64,000 nt of DNA from Pedobacter frigiditerrae (GTDB lineage Bacteria > Bacteroidota > Bacteroidia > Sphingobacteriales > Sphingobacteriaceae): assembly GCF_004331645.1 (NCBI RefSeq), contig NZ_SJSK01000003.1, forward strand, positions 186,301 to 250,300, read 5' to 3'. The notes under the pieces are model-generated. The model saw only the letters and a list, made by a program, of their open reading frames with translations. It searched no databases and was not told where the DNA came from. Made by a program: the position numbers and the translations under genes. Below are positions 56,271 to 64,000 of the stretch, piece by piece (positions within the stretch are counted from its first letter, which is position 1; each line of letters opens with the position of its first letter).

Positions 56271-58118
56271 TTATTTGATGGCTTTTTCTAAAGCAATGCT
56301 TCCACCAACAACAGGTAGGGTAAGTGTAGTGCCGTTTAAATCGATAGTGATTTCTGTACCCGCTTTAGGCCAAAGTGTAAATTCCTTGTCGCTCGAGAAA
56401 ATCATCAATGCAATTTGTTTACCTGCTGGGATAATCTGATCATCTGGTTGCAGGTTAAACTTTAAATCGTAAAATTTGCCAGGCGTTAACGGGGTGCCTT
56501 TAGTTATCGATTTATAGTTTTGAGGATCTGCCCATCCACGTGTAATCACGTTGTCCATTAATTTTACGCCAGTTCCTTCGCTCCAAGGCAAGGCTACTAA
56601 CCAAACTGAAAAGTTAGCTGCAGGTTTACTGCTGGCTAGTTTAACGCTAACTTGGGCAAGGCCAGATAAGTGAACAGCTTCTTTTAAAACAGGACTAACA
56701 TATAATAAACGATGTGTCGATTTTTCTGCCTTCGCTAGATCACTTCCTGAAAAGGAAACATCATCACTTAATTTTTCTGAAGATTGATTTGCTGGTTTGT
56801 CAGTTAACAATGTGCCATGGCTAGTTCCGCCAACACCAAGGTAAAGTTTAACATCTGCTGCTGCCGGATTTGGATAATCTGCATAGGCAGTAGGGTTGGT
56901 GTTAGGCTCTTTCTCTCTTACGATGTATGCTTTGGGTTCTTTCTCTACGCCATTTTCAATGCCAAATAAATAACGGGTAAACCACCTGTTCATCATTTTT
57001 AAGGGTGGTGAACCGCCATGACCACCTTGGTGATAGTAGATTTTTGCAGGAATTCCCTTTGCTTCAACCGCTTTGTAAATGCGATAGCTATGCTCTGGCA
57101 TTACGTTCCAATCGTTAAACCCGTGCGACATTAATAAGGCGGCTTTCCAAGGTTTTACAGCATTTAGGTAATCTCTTCCTGCCCAAAAACTATTATAATC
57201 TCCTGTAACACGATCCATTCCTTTTGCCATTTCTCCATCTCTTACTGTTTTATCAGCATAAGCTCTTTTGTCTTCGGCACCGCTATGGATATAATCATAC
57301 AATACATCAACGTCTTCGCCTAAATAGCCACCAGGATTTCTGATTAAGCCGTTTGAGCGGTAATAGTTATAATAAGAAGTATTTGGCGCAACAGGGATAA
57401 TTGCCTTTAAACCTTCTACACCAGTAGTTGCAGCAGCAACAGGGAGTGTGCCATTGTAAGATGTACCTGTCATGCCAACACTGCCAGTGCTCCAAAATGC
57501 TTTTACTTTTTCATTGCCATCTGGCGTGGTATAACCATTGTCTTTACCAGATAACCACTCAATAACTGCCTTTGGTGCCAATGATTCGTTAATGCCACCA
57601 ACGGTAGGCGAGCCTTGCGAAAGTCCGGTTCCGGGAGATGATGAATGTACAATGATATAACCTCGTCTAACCCATTCTCTAATTAGCGAATTAGAAATGA
57701 TAGGCCTGGTCCCTGTGCGTTTTACCGTTGGGTGAATACGTGCCACTGGTGGTTTTACGCCAACTTCATGTTTCACATCCCAAAATGTTCCTGGTGCTGT
57801 ACCTGCCGTGCCAGCATAATACGGACTTGTTTCATAAATAACTGGAAGCTTTAAGCCTTCGGTTTCAGTTTGGAAGGGCCTGGTTACACTTACGTGCATG
57901 CGATCTAGTTTTCCATCGCCATCAGTATCAAATGTGGTTTCTACCCATAAGTCATGACGGATCCATTTTTCTGGTGTTTCAAATGCGGCCACAATTTGGG
58001 CTTCGCCATCTTTAAATACGGGTACGGCTTTCTCTTGGGCAATAGCCAAAAAAGAAGTGAGGAATAAGGTCAATGAAAAAAGCACTGGCTTTCTTGCGGT
58101 TAGGTTCGGATTGATCAT
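56271..58118 (-). CDS. S15/CocE-type Xaa-Pro dipeptidyl-peptidase or acylase, secreted
   Basis: A 615-residue protein with a signal peptide ending near LAIAQEK. The S15 alpha/beta-hydrolase domain has VGMTGTSYNGTLPVAA with nucleophile Ser220, the acid in SHGFNDWNVMPEH and His in YHQGGHGGSP. The C-terminal jelly-roll of PepX (from about residue 430) follows: VHLSGLAQVSVKL, ending near LTLPVVGGS. It may cleave Xaa-Pro dipeptides, as in lactococcal PepX, or acyl groups. Length fits the family. Confidence 0.9.
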   Translation of the reverse strand: MINPNLTARKPVLFSLTLFLTSFLAIAQEKAVPVFKDGEAQIVAAFETPEKWIRHDLWVETTFDTDGDGKLDRMHVSVTRPFQTETEGLKLPVIYETSPYYAGTAGTAPGTFWDVKHEVGVKPPVARIHPTVKRTGTRPIISNSLIREWVRRGYIIVHSSSPGTGLSQGSPTVGGINESLAPKAVIEWLSGKDNGYTTPDGNEKVKAFWSTGSVGMTGTSYNGTLPVAAATTGVEGLKAIIPVAPNTSYYNYYRSNGLIRNPGGYLGEDVDVLYDYIHSGAEDKRAYADKTVRDGEMAKGMDRVTGDYNSFWAGRDYLNAVKPWKAALLMSHGFNDWNVMPEHSYRIYKAVEAKGIPAKIYYHQGGHGGSPPLKMMNRWFTRYLFGIENGVEKEPKAYIVREKEPNTNPTAYADYPNPAAADVKLYLGVGGTSHGTLLTDKPANQSSEKLSDDVSFSGSDLAKAEKSTHRLLYVSPVLKEAVHLSGLAQVSVKLASSKPAANFSVWLVALPWSEGTGVKLMDNVITRGWADPQNYKSITKGTPLTPGKFYDLKFNLQPDDQIIPAGKQIALMIFSSDKEFTLWPKAGTEITIDLNGTTLTLPVVGGSIALEKAIK

Positions 58119-58275
58119 GTCGACTAATATAAAGAATCTCTTCCTGTAAATAAATCAATGATGATTGTCTATCTTAATTTTTACTAAAAAAGCTAATTAA
58201 CTAAAACTAATAGCATAGACATTATTGCTGTATGATAGGGACTAAAGTTTTAAAACGAATTATATATATTGCATC

Positions 58276-59025
58276 ATGAATCACTTTTTTATGAAAAAGC
58301 AATTGGTTTTAGTTTTTTGTGTGCTGGTTTTGAATTTTTTAGGTGTAAAAACTGTTTTTGCCCAGACAACCCAAGTAGAGGATGCCGAAAACTTATCTTT
58401 AGAAAATGCCAAACGTATTTTTATAACAGCTGTTAAAGAACAGTCGAGGCTTTTTAATGGCCCAACTTACTACACTTATGGCAGCGGCGTTGATGGATCT
58501 GCTATATTTTTAGACACTACCTTTATCAAAGGCACAATTTTTTATGAAGGAATTAAGTATAACGAAGTTCCTTTGATGTATGATTTATACATTGATAAGT
58601 TAGTTTCTGTTGTAGCTGGAAGTGCTTATAGTTTAATATCTGAAAAAGTAAGTGAATTTGAAATTGCTAATCACCATTTTAGGTACCTTAACTTTGAAAA
58701 TTCTGCCAATAAAGCGCCTTTTGAACCTGGTTTTTTTGAGGTTTTATACGATGGAAAAATAAGGGTAATAGCAAAACATAATGAGAAGCTAGGCTTTTCT
58801 ACTAAATTAGATATTCCTTACTATTTTAAACCGAAAACAGTATACCTGCTAGAAAAGGACAATCATTTTTATAAATTTAGTGACGATGGATCACTCATTA
58901 ACTTATTAGACAAAAATAAAAAAGAAATGAAAAAATTATTGCAAGAGGCTAGCGTCAGATTTAAGGATGATCCTATCAAAGTAATTCTTTTAATTGCCAA
59001 ATATCATGACAGCTTAGCCAATTGA
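58276..59025 (+). CDS. Secreted protein of unknown family, first gene of a TonB-receptor operon
   Basis: A 249-residue protein I cannot name. A signal peptide ends near VFAQTT; a second Met at 58291 gives a more usual signal and may be the real start. The mature part has a segment rich in beta-strands (GSAIFLDTTFIKGTIFYEGIK) and a helical, Lys-rich end (KNKKEMKKLLQEASVRF). It lies 1 base before the STN-domain receptor, so they are co-transcribed. Function unknown. Confidence 0.75.
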   Translation: MNHFFMKKQLVLVFCVLVLNFLGVKTVFAQTTQVEDAENLSLENAKRIFITAVKEQSRLFNGPTYYTYGSGVDGSAIFLDTTFIKGTIFYEGIKYNEVPLMYDLYIDKLVSVVAGSAYSLISEKVSEFEIANHHFRYLNFENSANKAPFEPGFFEVLYDGKIRVIAKHNEKLGFSTKLDIPYYFKPKTVYLLEKDNHFYKFSDDGSLINLLDKNKKEMKKLLQEASVRFKDDPIKVILLIAKYHDSLAN

Positions 59026-59026
59026 T

Positions 59027-61786
59027 ATGCGTATAGTTTTACTGATTATATTTTGCCTATTCTTTTCATCTGCAGTTTTTGCACAAAAAGATAAGGAAAT
59101 TCTTTACAGTGTTGATTTTAAGCAAGCAAGCATAAATGAGGTAGTTAAAGATCTAGAAGCAAAAAGCAACTACCATTTTTATTATGATGTTTTACAACTA
59201 GATAGTTTAAGAATCACGGTCAGCGCAAATCAACTTACCATTACTAATTTATTAAACAAGGTATTTGAGGGAACCAATATCAATTTTGCCATTCACAATA
59301 AAAATATCTTTTTAATTAAGGGTAAAACAATCGATTTAGATTTGGCACAAGCTTATTACGTAAATAAGGTAGGCAAGGAACCTGTTAGCGTGAAAAAAAA
59401 TGATACCAGCTATCTGGCAAATGAAAAAATACAGTACGCCACAACTGCTAATAAATTGTATGAGATAGGAATTAAAACGAATGACCCTAAATCTGGCACA
59501 GCCTTGCTAAGTGGTATAATTCGTGAACCTACAACAGAAGCGCTGGTAAAAGGTGCGAGTATCTCGATAGAAAATTCTGAAATTAAAGCAATATCAAATC
59601 AAGATGGCTTTTATTCACTAAACGTCCCTTTAGGAAAACATACCTTATTCATAAAAGCTCCTAATAAAAATGATGCTAATAGGCAGATTATGGTTTATGG
59701 TGATGGAAAACTGAATATTGATTTAAAAGAGAGGGTTTTAACATTAAAAGAGGTCCAGATTTTAGCAAATAAATTATCTGTTGTTAAAAATCTGGAAATG
59801 GGAGTAAGCAGGTTAGATTTAAAAACCATCAAAAAAGTACCCTCTTTATTTGGTGAGCCTGACGTTTTAAGAGTGGTATTAACTTTGCCAGGTGTACAAA
59901 CCGTTGGAGAGGCTAGTACGGGTTTTAATGTTAGAGGTGGTTCTACCGATCAAAATTTAATTTTACTTAATGATGCCACAATTTATAATCCTTCTCATTT
60001 CTTTGGTTTTTTCTCTGCTTTTAACCCCGATATTGTAAAAGATATCCAATTGTATAAAAGCACAATTCCAGAGAAATTTGGCGGTCGACTTTCATCAGTT
60101 TTGGAAGTTAATAACCGAGATGGAAATAAGAAAAAAATTACAGGTACCGCGGGCATAGGTATAATTACAAGCAGGTTTAGTATAGAAGGGCCTATAGATA
60201 GTAACAAGACATCTTTTATATTAGGTGGCAGGGCAACCTACTCAAATTGGTTATTGAAACTGCTTCCAGATGCCTATGAAAACAGTAAGGCCTCATTTTA
60301 TGATTTCAATTTAGGAATAAATCATCAATTTGACCAAAATAATGAGCTATCTGTTGCGGGATATTATAGTAAGGATAATTTTAAGTTAAACAGTGATACC
60401 AGCTACAATTACAGTAATAAAAATGCATCCATAAAGTGGAAACATATTTTCAATAGTAAATTAAATGTCTCATTTAATTTAGGAACTGATTTTTATGATT
60501 ATAGCATCATGAGTGATATAAATCCGGTTAATGCATATAATTTGAAGTTTAAAATTAATCAATCAAACTTTAAAAGCGACTTTAACTATACATTAAGTGA
60601 AAAACATAGTTTAAGATTTGGTTTATCAGCTATTTATTACAAATTGAACCCAGGGGAGTTTAAACCGATAGGTTCAGAATCATTGGTAATTGAAGATATT
60701 GTTCAGCAGGAACAGGCTTTAGAAAGCGCAATTTATTTGGGAGATGAATTTAAAGTAAGCGATAATTTTGCTATAAATGCTGGGTTAAGGTATTCTTTAT
60801 ATAACTATTTGGGACCTAATACGATAAATAATTATGCTGCAAATTTGCCAATTACAGAAGAAAACCAGATCTCACAAACTAGTTTCGGAAAAAACAAACC
60901 AATTAAAACCTATCATGGGCCAGAAATAAGAATGTCTGCTAGGTATAACTTTACCGATGATTTTTCAATTAAAGCTGCCTATAATACGCTTAGGCAATAT
61001 ATTCATTTGCTTTCCAATACAACAGCCATCTCGCCAACTGATATTTATAAACTAAGTGACCCGAATATTAAACCGCAATTTGGAAACCAAGTCTCATTAG
61101 GCCTGTATAAAAACTACAATAGTAAAGCAATAGAAACCTCAATAGAGGTTTATTATAAAAAAATAAAAGACTATTTAGACTATAAAAGTGGGGCAAGCTT
61201 AATAATGAACCATCATATTGAAACTGATATTGTTAGTACCAAAGGAAAAGCATATGGCATAGAATTTTTCATAAAGAAAAATGCAGGTAAATTAACTGGA
61301 TGGATGAGTTATGCTTATTCCAGAACAATGTTAAAAATGGACAATGAATTAATTGGCGAACCCATTAATAGGGGAGAATATTATCCAGCAAATCATGATA
61401 AGCCTCATGCCTTTAATTTTACAGGTAACTATGCATTTAAACAACGTTATAGCCTTTCATTAAATGTAACCTATAGTACTGGCAGACCAATTACACTTCC
61501 AATAGCTAAGTATTATTATGCTGGTAGTGAGCGTGTATTTTATACTGATAGAAATGCCTATAGAATTCCAGATTATTTTAGAACTGATTTGGCATTTAAT
61601 ATTGAGGGGAATCATAAAATAGACCAAACCTTTCATAATTCTTTTACCCTGGGATTGTATAATTTAACAGGAAGAAAAAATGCTTATTCTACTTATTTTG
61701 TTAAGGAAAATGGCGTGATAACAGGATATAAACTGTCTATTTTTGCTAATATTTTGCCATTTATAAGTTACAATATTAAATTTTAG
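59027..61786 (+). CDS. TonB-dependent receptor with N-terminal STN domain
   Basis: A 919-residue receptor. The signal peptide ends near VFAQKD; a secretin/TonB short N-terminal (STN) domain occupies residues about 28-100 (VDFKQASINEVVKDLEAKS). A CarboxypepD_reg-like domain follows at about 160-240 (LSGIIREPTTEALVKGASI). The plug is at about 245-370 (LRVVLTLPGVQTVGEAST, FNVRGGSTDQNLILLNDATI), followed by the barrel ending YNIKF. STN usually talks to a FecR anti-sigma factor; none is in the window. It is flanked by an unknown secreted protein and DUF4249, as in Bacteroidota surface operons. Confidence 0.92.
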   Translation: MRIVLLIIFCLFFSSAVFAQKDKEILYSVDFKQASINEVVKDLEAKSNYHFYYDVLQLDSLRITVSANQLTITNLLNKVFEGTNINFAIHNKNIFLIKGKTIDLDLAQAYYVNKVGKEPVSVKKNDTSYLANEKIQYATTANKLYEIGIKTNDPKSGTALLSGIIREPTTEALVKGASISIENSEIKAISNQDGFYSLNVPLGKHTLFIKAPNKNDANRQIMVYGDGKLNIDLKERVLTLKEVQILANKLSVVKNLEMGVSRLDLKTIKKVPSLFGEPDVLRVVLTLPGVQTVGEASTGFNVRGGSTDQNLILLNDATIYNPSHFFGFFSAFNPDIVKDIQLYKSTIPEKFGGRLSSVLEVNNRDGNKKKITGTAGIGIITSRFSIEGPIDSNKTSFILGGRATYSNWLLKLLPDAYENSKASFYDFNLGINHQFDQNNELSVAGYYSKDNFKLNSDTSYNYSNKNASIKWKHIFNSKLNVSFNLGTDFYDYSIMSDINPVNAYNLKFKINQSNFKSDFNYTLSEKHSLRFGLSAIYYKLNPGEFKPIGSESLVIEDIVQQEQALESAIYLGDEFKVSDNFAINAGLRYSLYNYLGPNTINNYAANLPITEENQISQTSFGKNKPIKTYHGPEIRMSARYNFTDDFSIKAAYNTLRQYIHLLSNTTAISPTDIYKLSDPNIKPQFGNQVSLGLYKNYNSKAIETSIEVYYKKIKDYLDYKSGASLIMNHHIETDIVSTKGKAYGIEFFIKKNAGKLTGWMSYAYSRTMLKMDNELIGEPINRGEYYPANHDKPHAFNFTGNYAFKQRYSLSLNVTYSTGRPITLPIAKYYYAGSERVFYTDRNAYRIPDYFRTDLAFNIEGNHKIDQTFHNSFTLGLYNLTGRKNAYSTYFVKENGVITGYKLSIFANILPFISYNIKF

Positions 61787-61845
61787 CTATGCAGAAGACT
61801 AACATTGATTTACCTATAAATGAAAGCTGGACAAACAATTTGTCT

Positions 61846-62979
61846 ATGCGGAAAACATACCTTTCTATAGTTGCTTTACTTTTGTTATTAAGCGGTTGCA
61901 AAGAGAATTTTAACCCTGTTGTAGCCCCAATAAATACTAATATTTTGGTGGTAGAAGGTATGATTAATGCAGGTGCAGATTCTACTATAATAAACTTGAG
62001 CAGAACTGTTTTAGTTTCAGAAAAAACAACTACAAAACCAGAAATTGGTGCAACATTAACAGTAGAAAGCGAATCTAATCAGGCTTATCCGTTATCAGAA
62101 TTGACAACAAAAAAAGGGACTTACGGAAGCTTACCCTTAAATTTGGATCCTAGCAAAAAATATAGACTTAGAATTAGAACTGCCAATGGGACTATTTATT
62201 TATCTGATTTTGTAGAGACTAAAGTATCTCCTGTAATTGATCTGGTAGGTTATGATGCAGATGTTACTAAGGGACTACAGATTTATGTAAATACCAAAGA
62301 CCAAACCAATAAATCTCGCTATTATAGATGGGAATATGAAGAGACATGGATATTCTATTCGGCTTACCAATCTCTTTTAATGTGGGATGGAAAGGATGTA
62401 GTGGGTAGAAGTTCTGCTAATTCTATTTACCAATGTTGGGGTAATACAAAATCTAGTACGATAGTGCTTGGATCTTCTGTAAAACTTGATAAGGATGTGA
62501 TTTTTAAACAACCAATAATACTTAATCCTTCAACATCAGAAAAATTTACAGAGAAGTATAGCATTTTGGTTAAACAGTATACACTAACCAAAGAAGCTTA
62601 TGATTTTTGGCAAAACCTTAAAAAGAATACAGAATCCTTAGGTTCTATTTTTGATGCACAACCCTCACAATTGACTGGGAATATTCATAATCAGGCTAAT
62701 CCTCTAGAACCAGTTATAGGATTTATAAGCGCCGGGACAATTCAAAAACAAAGGATATACATCACAAAAGGAGAATTGCCAGGTTTTACTAAACCGTTGA
62801 ATGCCGATTGTAATGCTGCTGTTGTAGAGCCTACTACACCACTTGACTTTCCACTTTATTTTCAATCAGGGTTTACGGTGCCAATTGCTTTTGTTGGCAC
62901 AGGCGTATTGGCATCAAGTAAGGAATGTGTAGACTGTACTTTAAGGGGAACAAATAAAAAACCTGCCTTTTGGCAATAA
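61846..62979 (+). CDS. DUF4249 family lipoprotein
   Basis: A 377-residue protein starting at the ATG at 61846, which gives a clean lipoprotein signal (MRKTYLSIVALLLLLSGC, Cys18). An in-frame ATG at 61789, 2 bases after the receptor stop, would add 19 residues before it and is less likely. DUF4249 proteins are beta-sandwich outer-membrane lipoproteins coded next to TonB receptors; they are probably accessory to ligand capture. Motifs: VVEGMINAGADSTIINLSRT and LRIRTANGTIYLSDFVETK. Two C-terminal cysteines (KECVDC) may form a disulfide. Confidence 0.88.
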   Translation: MRKTYLSIVALLLLLSGCKENFNPVVAPINTNILVVEGMINAGADSTIINLSRTVLVSEKTTTKPEIGATLTVESESNQAYPLSELTTKKGTYGSLPLNLDPSKKYRLRIRTANGTIYLSDFVETKVSPVIDLVGYDADVTKGLQIYVNTKDQTNKSRYYRWEYEETWIFYSAYQSLLMWDGKDVVGRSSANSIYQCWGNTKSSTIVLGSSVKLDKDVIFKQPIILNPSTSEKFTEKYSILVKQYTLTKEAYDFWQNLKKNTESLGSIFDAQPSQLTGNIHNQANPLEPVIGFISAGTIQKQRIYITKGELPGFTKPLNADCNAAVVEPTTPLDFPLYFQSGFTVPIAFVGTGVLASSKECVDCTLRGTNKKPAFWQ

Positions 62980-62990
62980 AAATAGTTTTG

Positions 62991-64000
62991 ATGAGAAAAG
63001 TATTTAGCAGAATAACCGTTGTTTTCTTATTGATGTATGTTCATTCTAGCATTAAAGCTCAGGTATTAGAGAAGGTACAGAATGCGTTTACAACATACCA
63101 AAAAAATGTTTTTCAAGAAAAGATGTTTATTCATACCGATAAGGAGCAATACTTAGCGGGTGAAGTATTATGGCTAAAGATTTATATTGTTGATGCTAAT
63201 CAGCATCAACCTGCCGACTTAAGTAAAGTTGCTTACATCGAATTATTAGATCAACTTAATCAACCAGTTAAACAATTAAAAATTTCCCTTAAAAATGGAA
63301 GTGGAAATGGTGCAGTTGAACTTCCAAAAACTTTAAAAAATGGTTCATATAGGCTTAGGGGTTATACAAACTGGATGAAAAATTTTGATGTAGCGTTATT
63401 TTTTGAAAAGAAAATCACTTTACTTAACGCACAAATTTCTCCTGCTGGTTCAAATCTAGCTAAGAGAAATTTTAATATTCAATTTTTTGCTGAAGGTGGA
63501 GATTTAGTTGAGGGATTGAAAAGCAATGTAGGTTTTAAGGCAGTTGGTGAAAATGGAAGAGGTTTAGATTTAGCTGGGGCAATAGTCAATCAAAAAAACG
63601 ATACTATAGTAAGATTTAAACCATCAAGATTTGGCATTGGAAAGTTCCCGTTTACTCCTGAACCAAATATGAGTTATAGGGCCATTATAACTTCTTTAGG
63701 TAAGGAGAAGATAGAAAAAGAGTTTTTAACGGCCAAAAAGATAGGTTATGTGATGTCTGTAAATAAGCAAAAAGATGGTAATTTGATAGTCGACCTTAAT
63801 TCGAGTATGAAAAATGAAAAGGTATATCTTCTTTCTCATCATGGCAAAAATATCTCCAACGTTATTGCTACGGATGTAATTGGTGGGAAAGCATCTTTTT
63901 TTATTGAAACAGCAAAGCTTGATGAAGGCGTATCTCATTTTACCATTTTTAATGAGGCCGGAACCGCAATATGTGAACGATTATTTTTTAAACTGCCAAA
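62991..64000 (+). CDS. MG2-like secreted protein, 3' end outside window
   Basis: The frame starts at the ATG at 62991 and stays open to the last base (336 codons). It has a signal peptide ending near IKAQVLE, then EKMFIHTDKEQYLAGEVLWLKIYIVD, which is the pattern of alpha-2-macroglobulin-like MG2 domains, and GSYRLRGYTNWM. Such proteins occur with DUF4249 and TonB receptors in Bacteroidota and are usually about 800 residues long. It starts 11 bases after the DUF4249 stop, in the same operon. Role unknown. Confidence 0.85.
   Translation, partial: MRKVFSRITVVFLLMYVHSSIKAQVLEKVQNAFTTYQKNVFQEKMFIHTDKEQYLAGEVLWLKIYIVDANQHQPADLSKVAYIELLDQLNQPVKQLKISLKNGSGNGAVELPKTLKNGSYRLRGYTNWMKNFDVALFFEKKITLLNAQISPAGSNLAKRNFNIQFFAEGGDLVEGLKSNVGFKAVGENGRGLDLAGAIVNQKNDTIVRFKPSRFGIGKFPFTPEPNMSYRAIITSLGKEKIEKEFLTAKKIGYVMSVNKQKDGNLIVDLNSSMKNEKVYLLSHHGKNISNVIATDVIGGKASFFIETAKLDEGVSHFTIFNEAGTAICERLFFKLP

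Noticed and set aside
61789..61845. Upstream ATG of the DUF4249 gene
   Set aside because: It adds 19 polar residues before a clean lipoprotein signal; the inner ATG at 61846 is more typical, though coupling to the receptor stop keeps the first one possible.

Overview
The window is AT-rich bacterial DNA that looks like the chromosome of a Sphingobacteriaceae member (Pedobacter-like, Bacteroidota). Support: a SusD C-terminus in a polysaccharide utilization locus (PUL), several TonB-dependent receptors with carboxypeptidase-regulatory domains, many signal-peptide and lipoprotein genes, AraC regulators with membrane or receiver domains, DUF4249 next to a TonB receptor, and TAnnTTTG-type -7 promoter boxes. 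This taxon call is inference. I saw no rRNA, tRNA, CRISPR array, prophage, transposase or replication origin.

1-12.4 kb is an alpha-mannan PUL: SusD (5' end outside the window), GH76 endo-alpha-1,6-mannanase lipoprotein, a 724-residue secreted protein of no family I recognise, GH92 alpha-mannosidase, ROK sugar kinase, GH125 exo-alpha-1,6-mannosidase, then a divergent receiver-AraC regulator and a second, different GH92. The genes suggest surface backbone cleavage, periplasmic debranching and exo-cleavage, and cytoplasmic phosphorylation of the sugar. The second protein-coding stretch (12.9-24.4 kb) holds a 57-residue zinc-ribbon protein, a transglutaminase-like protein, an M1 aminopeptidase, a chromate module (ChrB-AraC fusion, ChrA, small secreted protein), two SGNH or alpha/beta hydrolases, a histone-H1-like basic protein, a HAD phosphatase and a phytase-like lipoprotein. 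The last converges on a tyrosine phosphatase / TonB receptor pair (23.6-27.4 kb) that a divergent membrane AraC regulator may control.

28.9-36.2 kb is a nine-gene, tightly packed minus-strand operon for molybdenum cofactor synthesis and insertion: xdhC, mocA-like, moaA, moeA, a TauE permease, moaD, moeB-rhodanese, moaE and a moaC-mogA fusion. No molybdoenzyme lies in the window.

36.2-55 kb is different in texture. Intergenic gaps carry several families of dispersed, modular, palindromic or purine-rich repeats, which I did not see before 36.2 kb or after 55.1 kb. Genes here: PQQ sugar dehydrogenase, a GC-richer AraC/SDR/PNPOx cassette, two S41 peptidases around a TlpA-like thioredoxin, DUF4385, a DUF2383 four-helix protein, a siderophore receptor with PepSY protein, an erythromycin-esterase-like protein and an alpha/beta hydrolase.

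55.1-64 kb holds a beta-propeller-like secreted protein and an S15 peptidase/acylase on the minus strand, then a plus-strand operon: unknown secreted protein, STN-domain TonB receptor, DUF4249 lipoprotein and an MG2-like secreted protein cut by the window end. The best candidates for undescribed biology are the 724-residue PUL protein, the ChrB-AraC fusion, the receptor/phosphatase/phytase locus and the nested intergenic repeats.
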